Below the pieces are notes generated by a model, which was not told the DNA's origin, did not search any database, and saw only the letters and a list, made by a program, of their open reading frames with translations. 64,000 bases of DNA, taken from positions 186,001 to 250,000 of the forward strand of contig NZ_JBJURJ010000005.1 in the NCBI RefSeq assembly GCF_046098205.1, given 5' to 3'. The position numbers were made by a program, and so were the translations under genes. Origin of the DNA: Paenibacillus_AR mesotrionivorans (GTDB lineage Bacteria; Bacillota; Bacilli; Paenibacillales; NBRC-103111). How positions within the stretch are numbered: position 1 is the first letter of the stretch; every line of letters begins with the position of its first letter. Of the stretch, positions 9,645-19,178 are shown piece after piece.

Positions 9645-9779
9645 ATTTCCATTCTTCTAAGCCGTGTTTGTAAACACGACCTAAATCCCCGAATTTTCGA
9701 CCAAGCCCCCGCTTCTTCTACCGGAACAGAAGTCTTACATCCCTTTTTCATGCATAGATTGTAATAACTGCTAATAGAA
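9192..9779 (+). repeat. Direct duplication, unit B
   Basis: Second copy of 6567-7153, same orientation, with scattered substitutions. The match ends after CTGCTAATAG in both copies, about 20 bp before the strong ribosome site that follows unit A. Confidence 0.88.
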
Positions 9780-10040
9780 ATGCCAGCCATCCGCAACACG
9801 CAACGGTATTGCCAGCTTACGGGCAGCGGGGCGTGTTAGGTTGTCCTTCCTTCGTAAGAGCCGATTCCAAAACCTTTGCGGCGTTGCAGTTGATTCTCCA
9901 ACTTCCGATCCTCCTCATTGTGCTTGTTTGTGAGACTAACACTAAGCCATATCAGCGCATTTTTGTATTTCGAAAACAGCATTTGCTTTCACAATTCATC
10001 CATTTGGTTTATGAAAGCAATAAAAAACATTCATTTTATA
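9780..10040. other. Non-coding gap with no recognisable content
   Basis: The DNA between duplication unit B and the terminator of the minus-strand EEP gene holds no convincing coding region or structure. An 83-codon frame at 9809 lacks a ribosome site and resembles nothing I know. Confidence 0.5.
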
Positions 10041-10072
10041 GAAAAGAGGGCTCCAGCTAAGTGGAACCCTCC
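10041..10072 (-). terminator. Terminator of the secreted EEP gene
   Basis: On the minus strand GAGGGTTCCA and TGGAGCCCTC form an imperfect stem followed by TTTTC, about 20 bp after the stop at 10091. Confidence 0.75.
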
Positions 10073-10090
10073 CGCCTGATTTCATATTTG

Positions 10091-12106
10091 TTAATAAATA
10101 CGTAAGGAAGATGTTTTGTCGTTCCAGCCATATGGACTTAGCGATGTCTGATCCGCAGTCAATGTCAGCATGGAACCTTGAAAATTATTATCCCAATATA
10201 GTTCTACCGTCGCTCCTCCGTATATTCTCAGGGAGGTAATATCGTCGTTTCGGATCCCGGCCTCCTGGAGCTCGGCAAGCGTATAATTCCCTTTGGGCAG
10301 GCTGACCGCATATCCGCCATAGCTTCCGTCCTTGTAGAATGTCCCGCCCTGCTGCTGCCCGTATACCCCAAGTTCATAGATGCGGGCCGAGTTATCCCCG
10401 TTCCTGGCCGTACTATCCGTAACGAGCAATCGAACATATCTGCCGAATGTATTCACTTGGTGCGTGGTTGCATTGGCCTTGTTGTTCTCGACATTCACTT
10501 CGCTGGTCCAATCGGTGCCATTGTCGCTTACTTGAATTTGGTAGGCCACCGTATTGTAATCAGCATTCTCACCGCCCGCTGCGGCATGCAGTATGATAAA
10601 TTGTGTGAAGTTGTGACGGACACCCAAATCCAATTGCAACCAATGTGGCTCGGCCCCAACAGAGCACCATTTGCTATTTCCAACGGTTGTTCCATCCACG
10701 GCTTTTTCCGGCGTTTCCTCGCTGCGATAGCCGTCCGCACTTACGGATGCATTTCGAGCGACATTCACGTAATCAAACAATTGCAGCTCAGACAGTTGTA
10801 GAGCGGAGCCGCCGTTGCTCGTTATCTCTAGCCGGATATATTCGAAGCCGGTGGCATTGTTGAACGTATATTCCTTCGTCTGAAAACGCAATTCAAAACT
10901 TTGATTGGATCTGGTGTCGAGAGTGACCCAATTCACGCCGTCATTCGAACCCTTGACCGTCCAATTTTTCGGATCACGAGTCGTCTTGTTGTCATTCGCT
11001 GAGGAGATGCGATACCGATTCACGACAAACTGGCTTTCGTTTGCGAATCGGAACTGAATCCACGCTGTGCCGTGAGGAGTGTAATATTTAGTTAATTTGT
11101 TGTGATCGAACGCCTTTGTTATATCCTCGCCGACCGGACTGTCTGTATATTGTGACGACGGGCTTCCGAAGTTCGTACGATCCGGGGCCGGGTCTCCTGT
11201 CAACGGTATGTCTACCACCAATTGAATCGGGTAATGATCGGAAGGATAGTGCCCGTTCTCGTTGTATCTGTTAATTTGGATCGATTGGATCTGGCGAACA
11301 TTTCGTTGGAAAATCCAATCGATATGACCTGTCGTCGTAGATCCGTCGAAGTTGCTATAGGTGCCGTCATCATCCGCATAAGAGTGACCCGCATCCGCCC
11401 ACGTATCATTCAGGTCTGAATTCTGAAGCGCAAGGAAGGCGTTGCTTGTTTCCTGTACGTTCAGATCTCCTCCGAGAAGCACCGGCGCGTTAGGTGAAAT
11501 CGCATATTGGGCGATCCGATCCAGGATAACGGAAGCTGCCTGCTCTTGTGCGCCTTCCGTCAATCCAAAATGAGTGTTGAAGTAATTAAACTCGGCTTTA
11601 TTGTTATCCTTGGACCTAAACTTGGCCCAGGTGCAAATGCGAGGCCAAGCCGTATCATACGAACTCTTGCTGCCGACGATATCCGGCGTATCGCTTAACC
11701 AGAATTGTCCCGATTCTACCACTTCGAACTTGTCCGATCGATACATGATGTTGTTGTATTCATTGGTTGTATTGCCGAAGCGCGAGATTCCAATCGAAGC
11801 GTACGGTCCGTTCAAGTGACCCAACAAGTAGTCAATCTGAAATTGATAGCCTTCCTGCATTCCCAATACGTCAGGGCCGAACGAATCGATCGCGTTGACG
11901 ACCCTGTCTTTACGAACGTCCCAGGCTTGGTCGCCACTTCCCGATCCCCCGTTGCGAATATTGAAAGTCATAATCTTAAGATTGTACGGGCTCAATTCCA
12001 CGGCTGTTGCTCTTGAGACTGGTTGTACGCCAAGGCCGAATCCGGTAAAGGCGACCACGATTGCCAGCATCATAATAAAACGCTTTCTTATATTTGCAAA
12101 CATCAT
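10091..12106 (-). CDS. Secreted EEP-family phosphodiesterase with discoidin and crystallin-like domains
   Basis: 671 residues. A signal peptide (MFANIRKRFIMMLAIVVAFT) is followed by an EEP catalytic domain (about 40-310) with KIMTFNIRNG, GMQEG, YFNTHFG, LGGDLNV, GHIDWIF and YPSDHYP. These hold the metal and catalytic residues of the DNase I-like fold. Two F5/8 type C (discoidin) modules (about 315-590) and a C-terminal beta/gamma-crystallin-like module (about 600-671) follow. The start is ATG at 12106 or 12103 after GAGGAG. EEP enzymes cleave phosphodiesters or phosphomonoesters in nucleic acids, lipids or inositol phosphates; the glycan-binding modules suggest a polymer or surface substrate. 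The substrate is unknown. Confidence 0.85.
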   Translation of the reverse strand: MMFANIRKRFIMMLAIVVAFTGFGLGVQPVSRATAVELSPYNLKIMTFNIRNGGSGSGDQAWDVRKDRVVNAIDSFGPDVLGMQEGYQFQIDYLLGHLNGPYASIGISRFGNTTNEYNNIMYRSDKFEVVESGQFWLSDTPDIVGSKSSYDTAWPRICTWAKFRSKDNNKAEFNYFNTHFGLTEGAQEQAASVILDRIAQYAISPNAPVLLGGDLNVQETSNAFLALQNSDLNDTWADAGHSYADDDGTYSNFDGSTTTGHIDWIFQRNVRQIQSIQINRYNENGHYPSDHYPIQLVVDIPLTGDPAPDRTNFGSPSSQYTDSPVGEDITKAFDHNKLTKYYTPHGTAWIQFRFANESQFVVNRYRISSANDNKTTRDPKNWTVKGSNDGVNWVTLDTRSNQSFELRFQTKEYTFNNATGFEYIRLEITSNGGSALQLSELQLFDYVNVARNASVSADGYRSEETPEKAVDGTTVGNSKWCSVGAEPHWLQLDLGVRHNFTQFIILHAAAGGENADYNTVAYQIQVSDNGTDWTSEVNVENNKANATTHQVNTFGRYVRLLVTDSTARNGDNSARIYELGVYGQQQGGTFYKDGSYGGYAVSLPKGNYTLAELQEAGIRNDDITSLRIYGGATVELYWDNNFQGSMLTLTADQTSLSPYGWNDKTSSLRIY

Positions 12107-12129
12107 TATCACTCCTCGCTTTATAATGC

Positions 12130-12174
12130 AAACATAACGCAGAAGCATCATAATGAGTTCTCTGCGTTATGTTT
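12130..12174 (-). terminator. Perfect 14-bp hairpin between the two EEP genes
   Basis: AAACATAACGCAGA (12130-12143) and its exact complement (12161-12174) flank a 17-nt loop. The tail is only weakly T-rich, so it may attenuate or stabilise rather than fully terminate transcription of the upstream SLH-EEP gene. Confidence 0.55.
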
Positions 12175-12196
12175 GTCAAACTATTTAATTGAGAAT

Positions 12197-15100
12197 CTAT
12201 TTGTCAAGCATATTCAGCAGCAAGGTCACGGCTTCCGCGCGGGTCGCTGAATCGTTCGGAGCGAATATATCCCCTCCTCGTCCGCTGATGATGCCGAGCC
12301 CTGTGAGAGCCTTGACCGCCGATTTGGCCCATTGCGGAATCTTCTCGTCGTCGACGAAACCCGTATCCGTTGCCTGATCCGCCGGAAACTGAAGCGCCTT
12401 GGCGATCATGACTGCCATCTCCGATCGCGTGATAATTGTATTCGGGCGGAAATTGCCGTCCTCATAACCGCTGACGATACCAGCTTCGACGGCTTGGGCG
12501 ACCGCTTTCGCCGCCCACTCACCGATCTTGTCGCGGTCCTTGAACGTTAGCACTGTGTCAGTAGTCTCCTTCTTCAGCGCATTCATCAGCATGATCGTAA
12601 ACTCGGCGCGTGTGACAGACTTGTTCGGCTTGAACGTGCCATCAGGATAACCGACAACCAGCTTCTTGGCCACTGCGCTGATGATGGAGCTATTCGCCCA
12701 ATGCCCTTCAATATCCGAGAATGTCGGCAATGACGGGTTCGGCTCACCATCGGCCTGCTCTATCGTCATTACCGCGAATTTAGTGAAGTGATTTACCTCG
12801 GCTGTGATACGATCTCCTTCAATCTTGCCGCCAATTTCAACCCAAACTTTTTTGGCTTCATCATAGTAGAAGATCGCAGCTCTTTGACCTGCCTTCACCG
12901 CAGTCTGATCGAACTTCAGCGAGATCGTGACCGGTTTTTTGAAGTTGCCGAAGACATTCTTCAGCATCTCGAACACATGGCTGACGATGTCACCCTGATC
13001 CGTCTTCCATTGCGCCGCATCAAGCAGCTTCTCTATTGTGATGCGCAACTCTTGTTCGGCTGCGCCTGCGGGAACCTTGACGAGAGCTGCATCTTCAAGG
13101 CCAACCTCACCGGCTTTCCCGGCAGGTATGACGATGCTGCCGCTGGTCGATTTGACAGGGTTGTCGGTGACTGGGGTGTTACCGTTATCCGAGGGTGTCG
13201 ACGGTTCTGACGGTTCAGCTGGTAACACGACAGCCGGTTCTGTCCGTAGTTCGCTAACTTTGAGCGATTTACCCACACCGATTGCGAACACCTTGATGAT
13301 GAAATCTTTATTGCCGTCCCAACTTGTTATTTTCCTCAAGTCGAAGGTGAATACACCCGTTTCATCAGTGTCACCTTGTATTGTGATATCTCCTCCACCT
13401 TGATGAGGTTCCGTATGAAGCTTGAGCGCCCATTTCGCCCCATCGTCCAGGCTATCAATTTTGACTCGAAGAATGGGAAGATCGGTAAGATTGTAAGACA
13501 CAGGAATCCCTGCATATCCGAAACTTCTATCCTTATAGATAGTTCCGTCATAGTTCATTTCATTTACGCTAATCGTACCGACACCGTCAGTCGCTGTTAC
13601 TTTGCCGTATCTTAAGTCCGTCCAATCCGAAACATCGGAAAAATCCTCGATTTGCAAAGGTTGAACACCAGCTGTCGGCAACATGTCCTTGGAGTACGCT
13701 GTGGATTGGAATCCGAGAATCCGGGTGTACACGAGGATCGCTGTCGCTCCACTTGGTACCGTTTTTTTGTCAAAAGTGTAATTTACGTCTTCCATGTTGC
13801 CCACCGGAATTGTTGCGATTGGAACCTCTGACAGTTTCCCGCTTGCATTTCCCCAAAATAGGGCGTATTCCTGGTCGTCAACGGGGTTATTCGTTGGCGT
13901 GATGGTTATTTTGCCGCTTACCAAATGGTCCGACGAAACAGCAGCTGCCAGATACGGCAAGCCAAGTTCCTCATTCGCCAATTCGTAGATCGGCTTGGAA
14001 GGATTCGATTGGGCGGATTCGCCGACCGCATTTACAGCTGACACAGTAAACGTGTATTCGCCATCCTTATCCAGCCCTGTGACGGAAATTGGGCTTGCGT
14101 CTCCCTTCTCCGTCTTGATGGGAATGCCGCCCTGCAATACGGTAACCTTATAATTCAGAATGTCACTTCCTCCATCATCCCTGGATGGAACGAAGAGCAC
14201 TTTGGCCGATCCCTCATCAGAGGCCGCATATACGTCGTGGGGCGCACCAGGAACAGTTGCCCCCACGCGGCCGGTTAATGGAATTTCCACGACCAATTCA
14301 ACTGGATAATGATCGGAAGGATAGATACCACCTTCATTGTAATGATTAATCTTGATCGATTGAATCTTGTTTACATTGCGTTCGAAAATCCAATCGATGT
14401 GTCCCTCGTTAAGTAAGCCTTCAAAATTACCGTAGGTGCCGTCATCCGTATAGGAGTGCCCCGCTTTCGCCCAGGTATCGTTGAGGCTGGAATTCTCAAG
14501 CAATCTAAAAGCGGCGTTGTCTGTGTCAGCATTTAAATCTCCCCCCAGAAATACGGGTACATCTGGCGAGTCCACAATTTGGTCCATCTGATCCAGAATT
14601 ACGGAGGAACCTTGCTTCTTAGCCTCATCTTTCGTTGAGAAATGGGTGTTAAAGTAATAAAACTCAGCTTGCGGGTTATCTATTGCCTTGAACTTAGCCC
14701 AGGTGGCTATACGAGGAAATTGCGGATCAAATAAGCTCTTACTGCCCACAAGATTCGGTGTATCGCTTAACCAGAATGTTCCCGAATCCACCACTTCGAA
14801 TTTGTCAGAACGATACAAAATGTTATTATATTCTTCTTCCGTATTGCCATAGCGCGAGACTCCAATTGAGGCATACTGTTCGTCCAAGTTATTGATCAAA
14901 TAATTAATAAGTTCGTTATGGGCTTCCTGCATGCCAAACACGTCTGGAGCAAAATCATTAATGATTTTGGTAAATATTCTTTTGCGAGTGTTCCATAATT
15001 CTGCATCAACACCTGATCCGTCCTTGATATTGAACGTCATTAAATTCAGTTTGTACGTTGGAATCGGTGCCGCGATTGCCACCGCTGAATAATCACTCTC

Positions 15101-16618
15101 TCCTTCAGCGTTCTTAGCCTTTACCGCGAATACGTATTCCTTGCCGATCGTTAGGCCTGTCGCCGTGAACGCAGCGTCCGTCACGTCTATTCCAACGCGC
15201 TCCCAATCAGCAGGATTCTCCGGTGCAGCCGAGCTCTCATATTGGTATACATCGTAACGATCCGCTACCCCGTAACCACCCGCATCTACGATATTATTCC
15301 ATGACAAGGCCGCCCATGAATTCCCGACCGATGCAACGAGGTCGTTGGGTGCCGCCGGTGCTGATGCTGGCTCCGCCCACAGTTCGCTGACTCTGAAGGA
15401 CTTGTTTCCTGTGCCGCTCGGATACACGAGTCTGATTGTGAAGTTTTTTAAACCAGCCATCCCCCATGACTGATCTACCTTACGTAGATCGAAGGCAAAT
15501 TCGCCGGTTTTGACAGTGTCAGTTACTACCGTTAATTCCCCGTCACTTGTTTTAAGTTTTAGTGCCCATGTTATTCCTTCGTCAACGCTGTCCATCTTAA
15601 GACGAAGGATTGGAAGATCGGTAACGTTGTAGGTCACCGGAATTCCTACATTCCCCCACTTATCCTCCGTATGGGTGATCACCCCAACACCGTCAATTTC
15701 CTCAATTGTACCCCTTGTCAAGTCCGTCCATTTTGAAACATCGCCATCGCTAAAGTCTTCCAGCTGCAGCGGCACAATCTCACCTGAGGAATCTTCCGAT
15801 GCAGGTATCACGATCGCAGTCCCGGAAAAATCGCTTTCACCTAGTTCGTTCGCAGCCTTTATCGCGAATGTGTAGCTTGTACCATTCGTAAGTCCTGTCA
15901 CGGTGTACGTAGGATCTGTCACGTCTGTTCCTACAAGATTCCAATCAGCGGGATCCACCGGTGCAACCGCGCCTTCATATTGGTATACATTGTAACTGAC
16001 CGTACCTGCCGAAGCATTCCATGACAAGGTCGCCGATGTATCACCGGCTACTGCAATGAGGCCGCTTGGCGTCGATGGCACTCCTGGCTCCGCCCAAAGT
16101 TCGCTGATACGGAACGATTTGTCCTTCGTATTACTCCCGAACATCAGTCTTATTTCGAAGTTCTTTTCACCGCTCCAGTTCTTTGTATACTCATTTTTCC
16201 TCAAATCGAAGGTAATTTCGCCAGTTTTATTCGTATCGCCTTGTATCGTTTTATCTCCGTCGCCTGCATTCAGCTTTAATGCCCACAGACCTCCCTCGTC
16301 AACGCTGTCAATCTTAAGCCGAAGGATGGGTAGCTCAGAGACATTGTAGATCACCGATTTCGCTGAATATCCATAACTGTTACTATTGGGGGTCATCACC
16401 CCAACACCATCGATCACTTCAAATGTACCACGACCTTTGTAGACGTCCGTCCAATCTGAAACATCGATGAAGTCCTCAAGCAGCAAAGGCGCAATATCAC
16501 CTGAGGAACCCTCCGCCGCTTCTGCCCTAGGGGCATATATACCAAGACCCAATCCCGCAAATACCAACAAACCTGTTAGAAACCAGATAAAGCGCTTTCT
16601 TATCTTAAAACCCGCCAT
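12197..16618 (-). CDS. Giant SLH-anchored EEP-family protein with repeated binding domains
   Basis: 1473 residues. After a signal peptide come two repeats of a beta-sandwich module (motifs LEDFxDVSDWTD and KSFRxSELWAEP), each followed by a fibronectin type III domain. The EEP domain (about 515-785) has LMTFNIKDG, GMQEAH, YFNTHFS, LGGDLNA, GHIDWIF and YPSDHYP. Another fibronectin domain, a third beta-sandwich module and a linker follow. Three C-terminal SLH motifs (about 1290-1473, GYPDGTFKPN, GYEDGNFRPN, GGDIFAPN) would anchor it to pyruvylated wall polymer. The ATG at 16618 follows AAGGGAG. A cre site lies upstream. Substrate unknown; a surface phosphodiester polymer is a reasonable guess. 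Confidence 0.88.
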   Translation of the reverse strand: MAGFKIRKRFIWFLTGLLVFAGLGLGIYAPRAEAAEGSSGDIAPLLLEDFIDVSDWTDVYKGRGTFEVIDGVGVMTPNSNSYGYSAKSVIYNVSELPILRLKIDSVDEGGLWALKLNAGDGDKTIQGDTNKTGEITFDLRKNEYTKNWSGEKNFEIRLMFGSNTKDKSFRISELWAEPGVPSTPSGLIAVAGDTSATLSWNASAGTVSYNVYQYEGAVAPVDPADWNLVGTDVTDPTYTVTGLTNGTSYTFAIKAANELGESDFSGTAIVIPASEDSSGEIVPLQLEDFSDGDVSKWTDLTRGTIEEIDGVGVITHTEDKWGNVGIPVTYNVTDLPILRLKMDSVDEGITWALKLKTSDGELTVVTDTVKTGEFAFDLRKVDQSWGMAGLKNFTIRLVYPSGTGNKSFRVSELWAEPASAPAAPNDLVASVGNSWAALSWNNIVDAGGYGVADRYDVYQYESSAAPENPADWERVGIDVTDAAFTATGLTIGKEYVFAVKAKNAEGESDYSAVAIAAPIPTYKLNLMTFNIKDGSGVDAELWNTRKRIFTKIINDFAPDVFGMQEAHNELINYLINNLDEQYASIGVSRYGNTEEEYNNILYRSDKFEVVDSGTFWLSDTPNLVGSKSLFDPQFPRIATWAKFKAIDNPQAEFYYFNTHFSTKDEAKKQGSSVILDQMDQIVDSPDVPVFLGGDLNADTDNAAFRLLENSSLNDTWAKAGHSYTDDGTYGNFEGLLNEGHIDWIFERNVNKIQSIKINHYNEGGIYPSDHYPVELVVEIPLTGRVGATVPGAPHDVYAASDEGSAKVLFVPSRDDGGSDILNYKVTVLQGGIPIKTEKGDASPISVTGLDKDGEYTFTVSAVNAVGESAQSNPSKPIYELANEELGLPYLAAAVSSDHLVSGKITITPTNNPVDDQEYALFWGNASGKLSEVPIATIPVGNMEDVNYTFDKKTVPSGATAILVYTRILGFQSTAYSKDMLPTAGVQPLQIEDFSDVSDWTDLRYGKVTATDGVGTISVNEMNYDGTIYKDRSFGYAGIPVSYNLTDLPILRVKIDSLDDGAKWALKLHTEPHQGGGDITIQGDTDETGVFTFDLRKITSWDGNKDFIIKVFAIGVGKSLKVSELRTEPAVVLPAEPSEPSTPSDNGNTPVTDNPVKSTSGSIVIPAGKAGEVGLEDAALVKVPAGAAEQELRITIEKLLDAAQWKTDQGDIVSHVFEMLKNVFGNFKKPVTISLKFDQTAVKAGQRAAIFYYDEAKKVWVEIGGKIEGDRITAEVNHFTKFAVMTIEQADGEPNPSLPTFSDIEGHWANSSIISAVAKKLVVGYPDGTFKPNKSVTRAEFTIMLMNALKKETTDTVLTFKDRDKIGEWAAKAVAQAVEAGIVSGYEDGNFRPNTIITRSEMAVMIAKALQFPADQATDTGFVDDEKIPQWAKSAVKALTGLGIISGRGGDIFAPNDSATRAEAVTLLLNMLDK

Positions 16619-16665
16619 TAATCCATTCACTCCCTTAACACAATTATTGTTTGCCTTATAAGGTT

Positions 16666-16680
16666 AGCAAGCGCTTGCAA
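16666..16680 (-). promoter_or_regulatory. CcpA-type cre site upstream of the SLH-EEP gene
   Basis: TTGCAAGCGCTTGCT fits the consensus WTGNAANCGNWNNCW at every position and includes the palindrome GCAAGCGCTTGC. It lies about 50 bp before the start of the SLH-EEP gene, a position suited to carbon catabolite repression. No binding evidence. Confidence 0.75.
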
Positions 16681-16701
16681 TATAGGTCAATTTCGAAAAC
16701 T

Positions 16702-16728
16702 GGATACGGCTTTAAATGTGCCGTATCC
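16702..16728. repeat. Small hairpin in the divergent intergenic region
   Basis: GGATACGGC and its exact complement GCCGTATCC flank a 9-nt loop between the cre site and the truncated regulator. There is no T tract. It could be an operator or part of a 5' leader. Confidence 0.45.
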
Positions 16729-16742
16729 TGCTTTCAAAATCC

Positions 16743-16757
16743 GGCATTCGCTTTCAC
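16743..16757 (-). promoter_or_regulatory. cre-like site before the truncated regulator
   Basis: On the minus strand GTGAAAGCGAATGCC matches the cre consensus except at the two terminal W positions. It sits in a 35-bp block (16732-16767) similar to the one upstream of the intact regulator at 24770. Confidence 0.4.
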
Positions 16758-16822
16758 TTTTAAGCATAGTGAAACAAATTGGGCAACAAGGGCTTTCGTC
16801 AAACAATGGGAGGAATTCATTC

Positions 16823-17098
16823 ATGAAGGGCACTTTAAGCCGACTCATCCGATATAAAGCATTCAAGAAAATCGTGATCTCTTATTTTGTCCTCATCCTT
16901 ATTTCCATAAGCTTGCTGTCCGGCGTGCTGTTCTCCCTATTCTCTGCCAGCGTCATCAAGGAGATCGATCGCAATGCCAGACTGTTGGAGCCTGGGTATC
17001 CCCGCTTGCGGAAGATACATCGATGCAGTCGGCGTCGGAGAACACACCGCTTCCGCACCGATCTCTCCAAATTGAACATTGGAGTAGAATGCCCATGA
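16823..17098 (+). pseudogene. Truncated AraC/YesN-type membrane regulator (N-terminal fragment)
   Basis: After GGGAGG, an ATG opens MKGTLSRLIRYKAFKKIVIS, closely related to the start of the intact regulator at 24770 (RRILGRLIRYKSFQKLAIS). Both share the first membrane helix and the KEIDRN segment. Homology ends at about residue 53 (near 16981). The frame then runs through unrelated codons to a stop at 17098. The extracellular, second-helix and HTH parts are gone, so no working regulator is left. The break coincides with the start of other gene debris on the opposite strand. Confidence 0.85.
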
Positions 17099-17640
17099 CC
17101 CGGAGAGGGAGCCGCCCAAATTGTTTCCTTCCGCATGGACAACCGAGAAGGCGTCATATTCCCCCGCTTCGATCCGGGTATAGGCATCCTTGGGCTCGTT
17201 GCCGATCCTGGTGTCATAGATGCCGGGCGAGGCATAGAAAGGCATCCAGCACATCCGACGGGGAGGCAACCGTCCGACCCGCCGCTAGCTTGAATTTGAA
17301 CAGTTGATTTTGCGTCAGATTTTCCGGAGAGATAGATTTATAGGAGGAGACCGAAGCCGTCGGACCGTTAAACGGCGAATTGGTGGACCTCTGCGTCCAG
17401 CCGCCTCTCCGGATTCCTAGTAGATGCGCAGGGTGTAGGTGGTGGTGTATCCGGCGGAATCCTTCACATACAGCAGGATGGGATTATCCCCCTTCCGCCA
17501 GTTGGAACTGAAGCACGCTGTGCCCCTGGGTCTGGTACTGGAGCACCAGCTCATCGGCCTTTTGCTTGACCTGAATGGAACAGAAGGTTTGAATTTAGTC
17601 TGAGCTTTGGTGGTTAATGATTGAAAAACAAGGAGACAAG
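16985..17640 (-). pseudogene. Degraded remnants of unidentified secreted-type protein(s)
   Basis: Minus-strand frames carry protein-like stretches broken by frameshifts. One runs VKQKADELVLQYQTQGHSVL, then after a shift NPILLYVKDSAGYTTTYTLR up to a stop at 17417; this resembles the end of a bacterial cadherin-like sandwich domain. A second reads GWTQRSTNSPFNGPTASVSS, KSISPENLTQNQLFKF, and, after another shift, GIYDTRIGNEPKDAYTRIEA and WAFYSNVQFGEIGAE. I cannot name the family. The fragments abut the truncated regulator, which indicates a deletion or rearrangement junction near 16985. Confidence 0.5.
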
Positions 17641-17708
17641 CCACTTTTCACCTGTCCCCCTGTTTTTCCTGATGCCATTCTCCAGGCTTCCCGCTGCCGC
17701 CAGTTATT

Positions 17709-18455
17709 TCAGTTCAGGAGATAAGTACGGATGGCCTGGGCCACCCCATCCTCTTCATTGGTGCCGGTTACGGCGTCGGCAGCCTGCTTTACTGCCTCCT
17801 GGGCATTGCCCATGGCGATGCCCAGTCCTGCCGCCCGGAGCATTTCCAGATCATTCAGGCTGTCGCCGCAGGCCGCCACCTCCTCCATGCGGATGTCAAG
17901 CAAGCGGCATACCTCCCGCAGGCCGTTGGCTTTATTGATCCCCAGCGGGTTCACCTCAATATTGCGCGGACTGGAGTTGGTCAGCTCATACCGGCCTGTT
18001 TCGGCCAGAATGTCCCGGATTTGCGCAAGCACGGCAGGATCATCCGAATGAAGACCGAACTTCAGCCACGGATCATCAGCGGGGCGGCGCACATGCCCGG
18101 GCCAGTTTCGGGTAGTAAACACGTCATTCACCGTATAGGCCCAATACCGGCAATGCCGCCCGGAGGCCAAAGCATAAAGCTCGGCTACCCACTCATCCTG
18201 AAGCACATGCCGCATCATAATTTTCCCCGGAGCAGACCATACCTCGCTGCCGTTAAGGGTTACCAACGGGGAGTTCAGACCCAGCTTGCGGATATACCCC
18301 TCAATGCTCTGAACCTCCCGGCCTGTGGCGAACATGACGGTGATTCCGCTTGCGACGGCCTGCCCGATCCATTGGCAGGTGGTGTCGGTAATTTCATGGG
18401 CGGCATTCAGCACCGTTCCATCCATATCAAGAGCAAGCAGCTTGTACGCTGACAA
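17709..18455 (-). CDS. Cof-type HAD-superfamily phosphatase
   Basis: 248 residues. HAD motif I is DMDGT near residue 10, the Cof-subfamily signature FATGRE follows, and motif IV is GDSLNDLEML. A C2 cap of the Cof/YkrA type lies between. Such enzymes dephosphorylate sugar phosphates or small phosphorylated metabolites in the cytoplasm. The TTG start at 18455 is chosen because GTGGAGTGG precedes it; the frame is open to 18497 but would run into mgtC. It is the last gene of the importer-mgtC run. A role in releasing phosphate from an imported sugar phosphate fits the neighbourhood but is inferred. Confidence 0.85.
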   Translation of the reverse strand: MSAYKLLALDMDGTVLNAAHEITDTTCQWIGQAVASGITVMFATGREVQSIEGYIRKLGLNSPLVTLNGSEVWSAPGKIMMRHVLQDEWVAELYALASGRHCRYWAYTVNDVFTTRNWPGHVRRPADDPWLKFGLHSDDPAVLAQIRDILAETGRYELTNSSPRNIEVNPLGINKANGLREVCRLLDIRMEEVAACGDSLNDLEMLRAAGLGIAMGNAQEAVKQAADAVTGTNEEDGVAQAIRTYLLN

Positions 18456-18468
18456 TATAACCACTCCA

Positions 18469-19161
18469 CTACATCTTAATTTCCGCGTGCCGCACATGGG
18501 AGTCGGCGCGAACCGCCAGCTTCGAGATCCGCTGCTTCCATTCCGTCTGTTTATTGGACAGGATGAAATGAAGCTGCACCGTGCCCTCCTCCAGCATGTT
18601 CATCTTCAGGGATTTGACACGGACTCCCTCATCCCGGAAAAAGTCCAGAAAGATTCCCGGATTTCCTTCCTTCGCAAGGGTGACCGTGTAGGCTTCTGTT
18701 TTGTTGGAGGCGAACAGCCGCTTCTCCAGCCTGGGCAATACCAGGAGGCTGACCAGCACGCAGACGAGGGTAAGCAATGCCCCGTAATAAAACCCTGCCC
18801 CGACGGCGATGCCCATAGCGGCCACCACCCACAGGGAGGCGGCGGTGGTCAGGCCAGAGATGGCATTGCCGTTGCGCATGATGGTGCCTGCCCCCAAAAA
18901 GCCAATCCCGCTGATAATCTGCGCAGCAATGCGGCCAGGGTCCATCCGCACACTGGGTTCATCGACAAACTGGCTAAACCCGTAGATGGAGATCAGGGTG
19001 ATAAGCGTAGAGCCCAGGCAGACCAGAATATGGGTGCGGAACCCGGCGTGATGCTGCCCCCGCTCCCGCTCCAATCCCACAAGACCACCAACCAGGAGAG
19101 CCATCCCAATGCGGATGCTGATTTCCATATAGTCAATTTGCCATACACCAAGACCGGCCAT
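18469..19161 (-). CDS. MgtC/SapB-family membrane protein
   Basis: 230 residues. Four or five N-terminal helices carry the family signatures GGLVGLERE, HAGFRTHILVCLGS and SGIGFLGAGTI with TTAASLWV, and a C-terminal cytoplasmic ACT-like domain follows. MgtC proteins modulate ATP synthase and magnesium or phosphate balance in some pathogens; in Bacillota the role is poorly known. The ATG at 19161 has AAGGAG only 3 bp upstream, so ATG 19128 is an alternative. It lies between DUF1861 and HAD genes with short spacing, suggesting one transcript. Confidence 0.85.
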   Translation of the reverse strand: MAGLGVWQIDYMEISIRIGMALLVGGLVGLERERGQHHAGFRTHILVCLGSTLITLISIYGFSQFVDEPSVRMDPGRIAAQIISGIGFLGAGTIMRNGNAISGLTTAASLWVVAAMGIAVGAGFYYGALLTLVCVLVSLLVLPRLEKRLFASNKTEAYTVTLAKEGNPGIFLDFFRDEGVRVKSLKMNMLEEGTVQLHFILSNKQTEWKQRISKLAVRADSHVRHAEIKM

Positions 19162-19178
19162 TAGCTCCTTCACCTGCC

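Noticed and set aside
9809..10060. 83-codon plus-strand ORF
   Set aside because: No ribosome site, no recognisable protein features, and it runs into the terminator of the opposite gene.
17621..17690. Terminator-like hairpin near 17630-17675
   Set aside because: The arms AACAAGGAGACAAG and CCTGTCCCCCTGTT have three mismatches and lie upstream of no clear gene end.
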